Shown here: piece after piece, positions 21,787-31,499 of the stretch
Position numbering within the stretch: position 1 is the first letter of the stretch
Layout of the letters: the number at the start of each line of letters is the position of its first letter
DNA from: Symbiodinium microadriaticum
Taxonomy: Eukaryota > Sar > Dinophyceae > Suessiales > Symbiodiniaceae
Direction: 5' to 3'
Length of the DNA stretch: 64,000 nucleotides
Assembly (NCBI GenBank): GCA_001939145.1
Contig: LSRX01000681.1
Location: 75,121 to 139,120, forward strand
The notes under the pieces: model-generated
The model's input: only the letters and a program-made list of their open reading frames with translations
The model's database searches: none
Told to the model about the DNA's origin: nothing
Program-made: the position numbers and the translations under genes

Positions 21787-22056
21787 ATGCCTCCCAAGCC
21801 ACGGGGCGACTTTGTTTGTTCGGTGTGCGGCTTCAGATGCCGCAAGCCACTGAGCAGCTGCGTGCTCGTTAATCCGTACTCTCTCTCTCTCTCTCTCTGT
21901 GTCTCTCTCCGTGTGCACATTCCAGACTGCTCTGACTGCGATTGCCCAGGCTATGATTACTTTGGCAAGACTCCACCGTTTGAGCACGAAGCAGTGAGGT
22001 CCTTCGGCTCCCGAAGTCATTCACGGCTTTGCAGCCCTGCTGGACAGGTGGGTTGA
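21787..22056 (+). CDS. Cys-rich small protein with an intronic CT repeat (partial)
   Basis: The start MPPKPRGDFVCSVCGFRCRK (21787-21846) and, beyond a CT-rich stretch, DCSDCDCPGYDYFGKTPPFE (21925-21984) both carry paired cysteines suggesting a zinc-binding module. The stretch between (about 21866-21924, GT start, CCAG end, 59 nt) is likely an intron. Continuation past 22056 is unclear. No family assigned. Confidence 0.4.
   Translation: MPPKPRGDFVCSVCGFRCRKPLSSCVLVNPYSLSLSLCVSLRVHIPDCSDCDCPGYDYFGKTPPFEHEAVRSFGSRSHSRLCSPAGQVG
21879..21898 (+). repeat. CT dinucleotide repeat
   Basis: About ten CT units, probably the polypyrimidine part of a short intron. Confidence 0.8.
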
Positions 22057-22807
22057 GGACATCTTCGCTTTGCAGAATCCGCAGGGGCCTTGTCGGGTCA
22101 ACAAGCGACAAGCATCTTAGTGACTTGTGGCGGCATTTCCGCAGGGTGCTAGCACGCAGAGCACCGTCGGAAGCAAGATCTAGTGCGACAGCTCCACAGA
22201 TGCCAATCGGTGTTCTTGTTCAGATGCATTAAGCTGCGGCATGGCCAGTAGAACTGAGACAACAGGGCAGTAAGGGCAGCAGTCGAGTCCCTTGTGAAAA
22301 AAAGGGCTGAAGGCGCTTCACGATGACCCTGGCCTCCAACGGGGGGTTATTGAATCTGAGGTGCGGGAGACGTGGTCCAGGTTCGGCAAATCGAAACGAC
22401 AATCCAATGTCCGATGGGCTCGTGTTTTTCGATCCCCTCCATGTTTAAATCAACCCCCCATTTCATCCATCTTCGGACAGCGTGGGTGCAATTTCACCCT
22501 CCCCCCTCGCCGTTTCGTTTCGGCCCCGTGGTCTATGCTTTTGGGCCCGGCAGGTCCTTTTTGATCTCGGAAGATGGCTTGTCTGCCCCGTGAGCCCCGA
22601 AAAATCGCAGCACGTATCTTGATTCCCTCCCTCCCCCACAGGGCAAGGGGCTATGCTCTGCTTACAGGAAGGCACGACCTGTGTTTGCCAACCGTGCTGC
22701 CCTCTCTCCTGGCCAAAAGGCACCTTTTCGTGTAACTTCGACTGTGGTTGAGGGTTTGAGGGGAGAACGACCGCTCCCTTTGAGTTCATGTCCAGATCTT
22801 CCTCAAT
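22057..22807. other. No confident gene
   Basis: An exon-like piece may start near 22076 (after TTTGCAG). The remainder has short conflicting frames and no motif that I can name. Confidence 0.35.
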
Positions 22808-22848
22808 GTATGCATGCATGCATGCATGCATGCATGCATGCATGCATG
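22808..22848 (+). repeat. ATGC tetranucleotide microsatellite
   Basis: About ten uninterrupted ATGC units. The unit is self-complementary, so the tract can fold into a hairpin on either strand. Confidence 0.9.
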
Positions 22849-22969
22849 GCTGAAACGCGTTAAAGGGTTTCGGTACTCGGACAACAGGAAACCTTAACAT
22901 CTTGCGAACAGTATGAACTAGCATTAAGAAGTGTGAACATGCTACAGCAAAGCAGGGCCCAAAATAATT

Positions 22970-23396
22970 TCGTTTAGGGTTTCGGATAGACTTTTCGATA
23001 GGATTGAACGATAGACTTCTTGAGGTGACAGGTGTTGCTGCCGCTGCTGCTGTGGAGTCCTATAACCACCCAGCCACCTAATTGATGCTCATGATGCTCG
23101 CTTCTGGTGGGGGCTATTTGCTTACATTGGTTGATAGCACCCAAAAGCCTAGAATTCCTTTTTCCACATCTTCCAACACAAAGCGTCCAAAAGCTCAAAA
23201 ACCGCTGACTTTCTAAATCTTCCAACATACAGTGACTCTGTTCCTGCCCTGCCTGCCCTAACCGCCTGCCACCTCTGCCCCGAATCCCGCCCACAGCCCC
23301 GCCCCCAGCCCCGGCACAGATCCCATCCGCAACCCCCCATCACCAAACCCACTTTCCGGAGCTCGCTCGCCACCTGCCCGGACCCCTTCTACAGAG
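22970..23396. other. Left flank of the inverted-repeat zone
   Basis: Contains a GATAGGATT/GATAGACTT-type motif at 22985-23015, then a C-rich segment (23240-23396) leading into the inverted repeat. No coding sequence seen. Confidence 0.45.
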
Positions 23397-23659
23397 CCTA
23401 TCAGAAACCCTATCGGAAATCCTATCTCCAAACCCCACTTCTCCGGAGCCCTCCCCGGACCCCTCGCCGGACCCCAAATCCTATCCCAAATCCTATCCAT
23501 TTCCCCTTATAATTCAAGGGGAATTAGGGTCCGGGCCGATAGGGTTTTCGATAGGATTTCCGATAGGATTTTCGATAGGATTTGGGATCTAGCGGGGGGT
23601 CCGGGGAGGGCTCGGGAAAAGTGGGGTTTGGAGATAGGATTTCCGATAGGGTTTCTGAT
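23397..23659. repeat. Large imperfect inverted repeat built of CCTATCGGAAAT units
   Basis: The left arm (about 23397-23510) carries CCCTATCGGAAATCCTATC, an AAACCCCACTT segment and a CCGGAGCCCTCCCCGGACCCC segment. The right arm (about 23520-23659) carries the reverse complements in reverse order. The centre is AT-rich with CCCCTT...AAGGGG near 23504-23520. Arms are similar but not identical and differ in unit number. The right arm runs into the gap at 23660, so its true length is unknown. Confidence 0.75.
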
Positions 23660-23926
23660 NNNNNNNNNNNNNNNNNNNNNNNNNNNNNNNNNNNNNNNNN
23701 NNNNNNNNNNNNNNNNNNNNNNNNNNNNNNNNNNNNNNNNNNNNNNNNNNNNNNNNNNNNNNNNNNNNNNNNNNNNNNNNNNNNNNNNNNNNNNNNNNNN
23801 NNNNNNNNNNNNNNNNNNNNNNNNNNNNNNNNNNNNNNNNNNNNNNNNNNNNNNNNNNNNNNNNNNNNNNNNNNNNNNNNNNNNNNNNNNNNNNNNNNNN
23901 NNNNNNNNNNNNNNNNNNNNNNNNNN
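23660..23926. other. Assembly gap (267 N)
   Basis: Unsequenced. It begins inside the right arm of the inverted repeat, which probably caused the break. Confidence 0.99.
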
Positions 23927-24879
23927 GGGGCCGAGCGGGGGTGGTGTGGGGTTCCTGCCCGTGCCCCTATTCCTGGTCCCCGTGTCCTGCCCTGCTTGGG
24001 TTTTTCGTTGTTTGCAACATCCTGGAACAGTGTGAGACATCGTGAAACTTCACTTTGTTCTCGCACCCTACCTATGGCTATGGGCTGCCCCGTAGCCCTA
24101 GTTTGGGCGTGCATCCAAATCCTATTGTTATGTCTGCTTCCAGATCCTATCGTTAAATCCTATCTGAACCCCTATCCATAACCCTAAATGAAATTATTTC
24201 CTGGTTTAAATAGCTGTGGCTGGTTTCAAACCTCTTAAAACTAGCACAGTCTTTTTGCAGCTGTGCTGATAACAGGAAACCGCAGCGTTTGCCAATTGAG
24301 AAATTTCATACAACTCTTGCAATGCATAGGAGGAGAAGCGCTAGAATTTGCATACGACTCTTCGTAACGCGTGAATGTTTGTATGGAGTGCATAGTGGGG
24401 AACCGAACTATGGCATTTTTTGTGCGGCCGTGCCATCAGTAGCATTATGTCAATCGTGTGAGGCTCACGTGTTGGGGGGTGTCTTCAGAACGAAACTACT
24501 GTAGCACCGTTGTGCGTGGTGCTTCGCCGACAACGGGAAACCTCGACCTTGATCAACTCTGTAAGCTGCATAAAGAAGGCATCATTACGCTTTTATGTTT
24601 TCGAGCGCATCTTAGGATACAAACTGTCTCCGGTCTTTTTGCGGCCTCTTATCCGCAGCATTGTGTCAGTCGCGCGAAGCTGACACGTCCTGTCGCTCCG
24701 CTACGAGCTCATTCTTTCCGTCGCTAAATCATAGTTTTCGTCGCCTTCATCCCATTCGTTCCCTTCCCGCTTTCATCACCTTTTACCCCTTGTCACCTTC
24801 AATTCCCTTCGTCATCTCCATATCCCCTGTATCCCCCTCGTCCCTTGGTTCCAGAATTTGCCTACTCCCCTCCTCCTCC
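23927..24879. other. Right flank of the gap, no gene
   Basis: CCTATCGTTAAATCCTATC at about 24138-24160 belongs to the same unit family as the inverted repeat, and TAACCCTAAAT follows near 24178. Downstream is non-coding with a C/T-rich run at 24715-24890. Confidence 0.45.
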
Positions 24880-25850
24880 CTACATGAACGGAGAGGCCAA
24901 ATGCGCCCGGTTTTCGCCGGGCCAAAACCGGGCACATTTGCTCCTTCCCTCCCTGCACCCCTTCAACGGCAAGGCCAAAAGTGCCGGCATGGGGGCAACC
25001 CCGAGATCGGCTCCGACCACAATCAAAAACACATTTAGAACCCCAAATTTGCCTGCTCCTCCCTCTTCCTTACACCCCATGAACGGAGAGACCAACTCTG
25101 CCCTGTTTTTGGGCTCGCCAAGCCCCGCAGGCCCGAAAACCGGACACATTTGCTCCTTCCCTTTTTGCACCCCAGCAACGGCAAAGCCAACTGTGCGGGC
25201 ATGGGGGGAACCCCGAGATCGGGGTTCCCCCCATTCCGGCACATTTGGCCTTGCCGTTGCAGCAGGGAGGGAAGGAGCAAAGGTACCCGGTTTTGGCCCG
25301 GCGAAAACCGGTCACATTTGGTCTNGCCAAAAGTGCCGGCATGGGGGCAACCCCGAGATCGGGGTTCCCCCCATTCCGGCACATTTGGCCTTGCCGTTGC
25401 AGCAGGGAGGGAAGGAGCAAAGGTACCCGGTTTTGGCCCGGCGAAAACCGGTCACATTTGGTCTCTCCGTTCATGTAGGGAGGAGGAGGAGGAGGGAGCA
25501 GGCAAATTCTGAAATGAGTTTTTGATTGGGGTCGGGCCGATCTCGGTGTTCCTCCCATTCCGGCACATTTGGCCTTGCCGTTGCAGGGATGCAGGGAGCG
25601 AAGGAGCAAATGTGCCCCGGTTTTCGGGCCCGTGAGGCGCGGCGAGCCAGGAGGAAAGAGCAGGCAAATTCTGGAAAATCAGGGCCAGAGCTTGAGTGAT
25701 AAGTCCTTTTCACTCAAGCTCTGGCCCTGATTTTCCAAAATTTGCCGGCTCCCTCCTTCGCCCCACACCTCATGAACGGCGAGACCAAATATGCTTGGTT
25801 TTTGGGCTCGCGGGGCCCCACGGGCAAGAAAACCGGGCACATTTGCCGGT
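24880..25850. repeat. Direct and inverted repeat cluster, units of roughly 100-170 bp
   Basis: Recurring blocks: a GAACGGAGAGNCCAAATG start, CCGGTTTTCG/GGGCCAAAACCGG pairs, GGCAAGGCCAAAAGTGCCGG, and GGGGAACCCCGAGATCGG. They appear on + up to about 25160 and mainly as reverse complements from about 25230 to 25680, then on + again from 25740. Each unit has short palindromes. A single N at 25325 lies between two near-identical 110-bp copies. No terminal coding or transposase is seen, so this may be a non-autonomous element or local satellite. Confidence 0.75.
25672..25737. repeat. Perfect hairpin: 27-bp arms, 12-nt loop
   Basis: The left arm 25672-25698 and right arm 25711-25737 are exact reverse complements around the loop ATAAGTCCTTTT. 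Similarity continues imperfectly outwards (GGCAAATT on both sides), and the hairpin is the centre of the flanking inverted units. Confidence 0.92.
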
Positions 25851-25859
25851 TAAGGCTTA

Positions 25860-25955
25860 TGGTTCAAGGGTGTAGGGTTTATTTAGGTTTGATAGTTCTG
25901 GGTTTGGGGTCTAAGGTGTTAGGGATCAGGTTTTCGGATTTAAGGTTTAGGGCTC
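25860..25955 (+). repeat. Degenerate TTTAGGG-like tract
   Basis: GTGTAGGGTTTATTTAGG, GGGTTTGGGGTCTAAGG and TTTAAGGTTTAGGG occur within 100 bp. They look like decayed telomere-type repeats at the edge of the inverted-repeat zone. Confidence 0.45.
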
Positions 25956-25961
25956 AAGAAG

Positions 25962-26172
25962 CTGCTGGTGCTGGTGCTGCTGCGACAACGACTACTACTG
26001 TTGCTGTAGTGTTCTACTCGACTACGACTGCGATTACGACTGCTGCTGCTGCTGCTGCTACTACTACTACTACTACGACGACGACTACTACTAGTAGAGT
26101 ACTGGTAGAGTAGTAGTGGTATTTGTACTACCAGTAGTACTAGTACTCGTACCAGTACTACTGCTACAAATC
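25962..26172 (+). repeat. Trinucleotide repeats (GCT, ACT/ACG, AGT)
   Basis: GCTGCTG, ACTACTACT and GTAGTACTAGTAC-type runs. The part at 26080-26165 is nearly self-complementary and can form hairpins. Confidence 0.75.
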
Positions 26173-27714
26173 CTCCCTTCCATTACTATTCCAACACCCT
26201 TAATCGTTTGGCGCTGCGGTCCCGGTCCGCGCTTATTCCCAATCCTGGCCCGGAGGGGGGGGGGGTGTATCAATCACGCCCACACATTATCCAGTACTGT
26301 CAAGACAGGATACAGGATGCGGAAAGCCTCCGAAGCCATACTTTAGCGGATTTATAGGAAGTGGGAAGCGCCGCACCGGAAACAGAGCTGTGAGATGCTG
26401 CGAGAGGCGGGCGGGGTAGCTCTTGCCAAAGCAGCCGGAGAAGGGTGCCTTTGTGATTCAGATCCTATCGGTTTTGTTCTCGCAGTTTCGCAGCCGAAGG
26501 TCTCCCGCAGAATACGGGTCCGTCAGCAGCCGAGAAGCGTCCATGCCGATCTGATGAGAGCGAATGTCATCTTCGGCTGCTTGAGGTTCAGAGCATCTGC
26601 TTGGGAGCCCTTTGCAGTGTCTGTGCTTCCCCAGTGTGCGTGGATGACAAATGTTCCTTGTGGCGGTCCTGGGCTCGCCGATGGCCGGGAAAAAGTTTGG
26701 ATGCTGTTGCTGGCAGAGCTCAGGTTTTACAAGCTCCGCTTCTGCAAAACTTGTTCGCAGCAGGCTGGCATCGTGAATTCTGCGACCCTGCCAGAGTTGC
26801 ACTGCTTGCTAAAATGATGATGTGTGCATCACACTGCATTGCCTGCTTTTCGGAGCACTGCTTCAGCAAAAACCATGCCCGCCTTGCACCATGCGTGGTT
26901 CCAGGCTGATGGCCATTTTCCTGCAGACGTAGCTGAGAGGCTTTCGAAGGATTTGCGGAAACTGTCGCAGACAGACTGTGGGAAAGGGTCGCTTGCCTGT
27001 GCGTGTCACAAGTGTGCCGCGAGTTCCACTCTGAGGCAAAGCAGGAACGGTATGTGTCTTTGCAAGCCGTGGGTCAAGCCAGGACAAGATGTGTTGAGAG
27101 CAGCAAGAAGACAAAATAGCAGATACGGCCAACATTTCATGCTGATGATCCTGAAACCCAGTCCTGCGAATCTTTCCTCCTTAGCACAGTTTCTCTGAAA
27201 ACTGTTGTTTGTTCCAGGTAGGAGCACCACGGATAGGCTCTGGGAGGTTATACGCCACCCAGAAGCGTGCTTCTGGCGTGGTTAGGTTCTACTTGCTTGG
27301 TCGTAGATGCTGCAACTTCCAGATCTGTTCATGGCAGGATGTCGTTGTCTTTCGTCTCCATGGAGTCAGCTCATCGAGGTAGCCACTGGCTGGGTGACCC
27401 TGTGGATTCCTCTCATGCTGTGGCCGGCAATGTGAAGCTGGCTACCTGCTGGTTAGGTACAAGTTGGATTATGCTAACGGACATTGTGGGCACTTCGGCC
27501 CCTGTCTCGCTTCCAGTGCATGAGCATCATCAGCTCTTGTTCTTGCAGCTGTCGAGAGCAGAGCATTGTATAAGGTGCTGACATTTGCAGGAGTTGCCGC
27601 GCAGTTGGGATGGGTCCCCTCTGCATTGTTCCATTGAGTGCATGCCGCAGATGCCACATGTGAACTGCCGTTCTGCCCTGCCCTGTAGCAACGCTAGAGG
27701 GGGAGAAGAGAACA
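26173..27714. other. Unassigned; possible 5' exons of the permease or another gene
   Basis: A G11-type run lies near 26254-26264. A Cys/His-rich piece CIACFSEHCFSKNHARLAPC (about 26838-26897) could be a zinc-finger exon. SKDLRKLSQTDCGKGSLACA (about 26947-27006) follows a CTGCAG. Nothing firm. Confidence 0.25.
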
Positions 27715-27726
27715 CTTGCCCCAGCC

Positions 27727-29425
27727 AGGTGTGGACCATCGTCTTCATCGTTACTCTGGCCCCTGTTGCCGTTTACACGGCACTCCTCATGTCAAGGCGG
27801 CGGCTGTGGGGACGTGCCTGTTGCCTCGGCAGTCATTCTTGCATGCGGAGGACGGCGAGTGCTTTGGCCAAATTGCCAGGAGGTCGAAGCTGCATACTGT
27901 GGCACAGCTCAGGGAATTAATGTAGCAGTTGCAGAGGTGCTCGGCCGGCATCCATGGGCGAGGTGGGTGGCCTGGGGCCTGGAGCTGACTCGCTGCTTGG
28001 CCGATCCGAGGCCGCCCGGGTGACGTTAGGCGGAGACAAAGCTGCATCCGCCACGTACTTCGCCGTTTATGGATTCGCATTTCTCGGCCGCGGCCTTGTT
28101 GTTAGAAAAGAAGCTGCCGTTTTTTTGGGTTTAATGTGACACCGACAGGCCAGAGTTCCTACATTCTGGTCCTTGGGCAGTGCCTGCAGGCCCCCGCTCT
28201 GTTCTTTTTTTTGTCGCCCCCTGTCTTTTCACGCAACCCTCACCTTCGATCGCTGCTGTCTTGATGGCAGACACTCATTCAGCGGATCCTGCTGAGGGGG
28301 TGTTCTTCCAAAGCCAGCTGTGCCTTCCAACGGCTACTGCTTTGTCCTGCCTCATGTGTCCGGAACACGGCCCGGAAGGCAGCGACGAGCCACGTTGTGA
28401 CCCAAGTTCCTGCTGACTGAGGCCTTCCTATAGGGGTGTCTGTGAGACACCTTTCCGATTCGGTGCCGGCCCCTCGCCACCACACGGCAGAGTTCCGATT
28501 GTGAATTTCTCTGAGGTTGCCCTCTGTTTCCTCAATTTATTCCTCATCGTCGCAGTCCTCGCCATTGCTCAAGACCCAGAAGTTGTGGACAGGCAGAGGC
28601 TGTAAAGACAAATAGGCAACAGCTGCAAACGTCGCTGGCACAAACAAAACCAGGTCATGGCAAAGATGTACTTGGACGGGCCAGCCCCAACACTGATGTG
28701 AGTTTGGTGAGAGTCTGCGATTCCGCATGGCAAAACGCATTGCCACCGGACGCCTGTCCGTCAGGCGACCAGCCGAGGTGAACACCTTTGCTTTCGCAGA
28801 AGGTCTGTCGTTCTGGACCGTGCGCTTGTGGAGAGCTGCTGCAGATGTAGCAAGTTAGCATGCGTCACTCCAGACTATGCAGGTATTCGGTGCAGCCTCC
28901 AATGTGGTCTACTCTTACGCAGGCCCGCTCCTTTGCTTGTCTTGCCGCTGTGCTATCCAGGCTCATGCCATATTAGTCTTCGAGTTGAGCCTGCAGAAGC
29001 TATTCAAAAGCTTCAGCGTCAGTGTCAGTGCTCTGTCTGCAGTCCTCGCAGTGGTGTCAGTGCGGGGTTTGCAGGCCATTGGCTTTACTTCGAGCTGATG
29101 GCAGACATGCAGACGCGCCTTCTCCGAATTTTTTCGCTGTGCATCAGCCTCTTGACGAACGAAGTTCGGAAGTTTCCACTGGTCTTCTCTCTTGCCTGCA
29201 GGCCCGAGGACTTTCCCCGGGTCTTTCTCATCAATGCGCCGCTCCAGGCAGGAAGTATGCGCTCATTCGTTGAAACCAGCAGAATCCGACTGCAGGTGTT
29301 CCTCTATTTGTTGGTGGCATGCTGGGGCCAGAAACTCGGGACTCCACAATAGGACCCTGCGCTTGTCCAGCATATGTTCAGGATATCACTTTGCTGGCGA
29401 CAAGGATTGCCGGAGTGTGCCCGGC
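27727..29425 (+). CDS. Amino-acid permease-like membrane transporter (AAAP-type), exons
   Basis: Conserved pieces in order: VWTIVFIVTLAPVAVYTALL (27730-27789), a membrane segment after an AG acceptor; FGAASNVVYSYAG (28886-28922); GHWLYFELMADM (from 29074); RPEDFPRVFLINAPLQ (about 29202-29249); VFLYLLVACWG (about 29297-29329); GYHFAGDK (about 29380-29403). Joined, VFGA.SNVVYSYAGHWLYFELMADM...RPEDFPRVFLINAPLQ fits the middle of AAAP family permeases, which carry amino acids across membranes. The intron 28923-29073 has a GC donor and GCAGGCC at both ends. First and last exons were not identified. Confidence 0.62.
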
Positions 29426-31229
29426 TTGAGTCAGTTGTGATGACACGGTTGTGTCAGGCCGAAGGTTACTTCCTGGACAACCTGCCAGACGGAGAACCTT
29501 ACCGTTGGGTGCCTGTTCAATGTGTTAATGTTTTGGGACTCCTCTACTGAGAGTGTCCAGCAGTCCACCCCTTGTCTCGTATGCCTGAATAGATGCATTA
29601 CTGCAGGCCAAGTTTCTAACGTTGACTGCCGGTCAGCCAGGCATCAATTCTGCTCTTCGCGCATGTGGCCATTGCATTTCTGGTAAAGAATGTCGTGATC
29701 TGTCGTCCAACCCTCAGATTTTTGACGGCAGCTTGTCATCCGTGATCGTCCGGGTGAGGTGCCCTTCATGAGCGTCTTGCTCCCAGTAGGGTAAACACCG
29801 GCTTTCGAGAGTCGCGGCCTCAGCGCTGGAAGTCGGACATGTCGCTGCGGCTCCATCCCCTGTGACAGGCCAGGAGGCGTCCGAGCACAGGCAGAGTTTA
29901 GTGCCATTGTGGTGCGCCATCACTAAAGCCGTGCGATTGGTCCATGTCCCATGTCCGCAGACGAGGGCTCCAATTCCGAGTCCACGTGTTTGTACCAGGT
30001 ATTCATTTTCACAATCGGGTGTCTGATCGCAAACTCCATACCGATCCCTAGCTGCGATTGGGCGACGAGGCAGTATGATCAGGCTGTGAGCGAAGCGCAG
30101 CTCGACACCAAGGTTCTTCTCCGACATGTTGGCGTTGATAGGCCGTGCGAGTCGGGCTTTTGCTGTTGTGATGTGAGACGGCACCATGTCTGGCTGATCT
30201 CGGATGGACAGGATGCCCCCAGCGATAGCAACGGTTTGTCTCATACACTGTTCCTTTCGAGATGTTGGCTAGTTGCAGGGTCCAGCCTTGGCCCTTGGCA
30301 TGTGCATTAGTCGGGGTTGCGGTATAGGCGCAAATCCAGACTGCAGGGAGCTTGCTCAGTGGGCCGATCTCCTTTCTCTTGCCGATAGCTGGGGCCCAGA
30401 TGTGCCAAGTTGGGGCCGGAAGGGCTCAGATGACGCAATTGATGCCAAAGGCTTTCTGGATTGGGACGAGAAGGGCTCTGGTCGTGATCTTAGCCACTCG
30501 TGGCACCTGACTGTTCGAACATTTGCGCAGCAAAGGCCGTTGCAGAGCAGATGTCAGTCAGATCAGGCCACTGGAGTTCCGTTACCTGCTTGAGTCCTGT
30601 AGACTTGCTCGCCTTGGCCTCATCCAGTAGCGGAAACGACCATGCCAGCTGCTGGCTCGACGGCATTACATTCTGACACAGATCTTGCGTAGGCCTATGT
30701 CGCATGGCAAGCTGCAGCTTTTCCCTTGTTGACTGAAAGCCCTGTGAAACCTCACTATCCATGATTCAGACTCAACTCTAGACTGGCAGCTGAAATCGTT
30801 GCATCAAATAGCTACCTGACCCGAAGCACTTTCTTTTTCCTCATACCCGCCTCTTTGGATGTAGATGGCTCGGGCCCATGGCTGGCGACAGCGACGCCGC
30901 ACCACTGGCACCACGAAGCGCAGAGCTGAAGAGCAAGGGTGATCAGGCATCGCCTTTTGCTGTCGGCCTCAACCCTTTTCATTTTGTCGCTCTGTGTGTG
31001 ACACTGGACAGAACCAAGCCATCACCTTCTGCCGTCGGACATCCGCATGACTAACTAAGTCTTGCCCTAAAGTCATGACAAGTGCAGACTGGCAAGACTT
31101 TCAGCGCTCAAGAGCTGTGTTGATATCAGCGTGTCCACGGTAAGTCGGGCTGCCAGCGAGTGCATGTGAAGTGAATGTCGGGCATCTGTTTTTTGTTTCG
31201 CAATATATGCTGGTAGATGCGCGTGTGTG
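29426..31229. other. Unassigned
   Basis: May include permease 3' exons. Open frames on both strands at 29.7-30.6 kb overlap each other and carry no motif that I recognise. No repeat seen. Confidence 0.3.
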
Positions 31230-31499
31230 CAGGCATTCCGGGGTCAGGATTTCCGAGAAGCCGTGGCCCTGTACTCGCAAGCCCTCGAGCTGGCAGACGC
31301 CGAGTTCTCGAAGACACTGCTCTCCAACCGAAGTGCCGCCCACGCCGCCTCCGGGGACTTCCGTGCCGCCTTGGAGGATGCTACCAAATGCGAGGAGCTG
31401 GCCCCGACATGGCCGAAGGCGCTGTTCCGGCGTGGCATTGCCCTTCGGGGCCTAAAGCGCTTCGACATGGCGATCAGCACCTTCGCCCAGGGCCAAGAG
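31230..31499 (+). CDS. Tetratricopeptide-repeat (TPR) exon
   Basis: After the acceptor GTGCAG the exon reads AFRGQDFREAVALYSQALEL, SNRSAAHAASGDFRAALEDA, then WPKALFRRGIALRGLKRFDM and AISTFAQGQEQEP. This is close to three consecutive TPR units of the STI1/TOMM34/SGT co-chaperone type, whose basic residues (KALFRRG) often bind the Hsp70/Hsp90 EEVD tail. The rest of the protein was not located, so the family member is not named. It is a protein-interaction module; the + strand matches its neighbours. Confidence 0.78.

Noticed and set aside
28562-28574. GCCATTGCTCAAG, resembling the leader with an internal deletion
   Set aside because: No open gene follows and the deletion removes the most diagnostic TTTTGG part.
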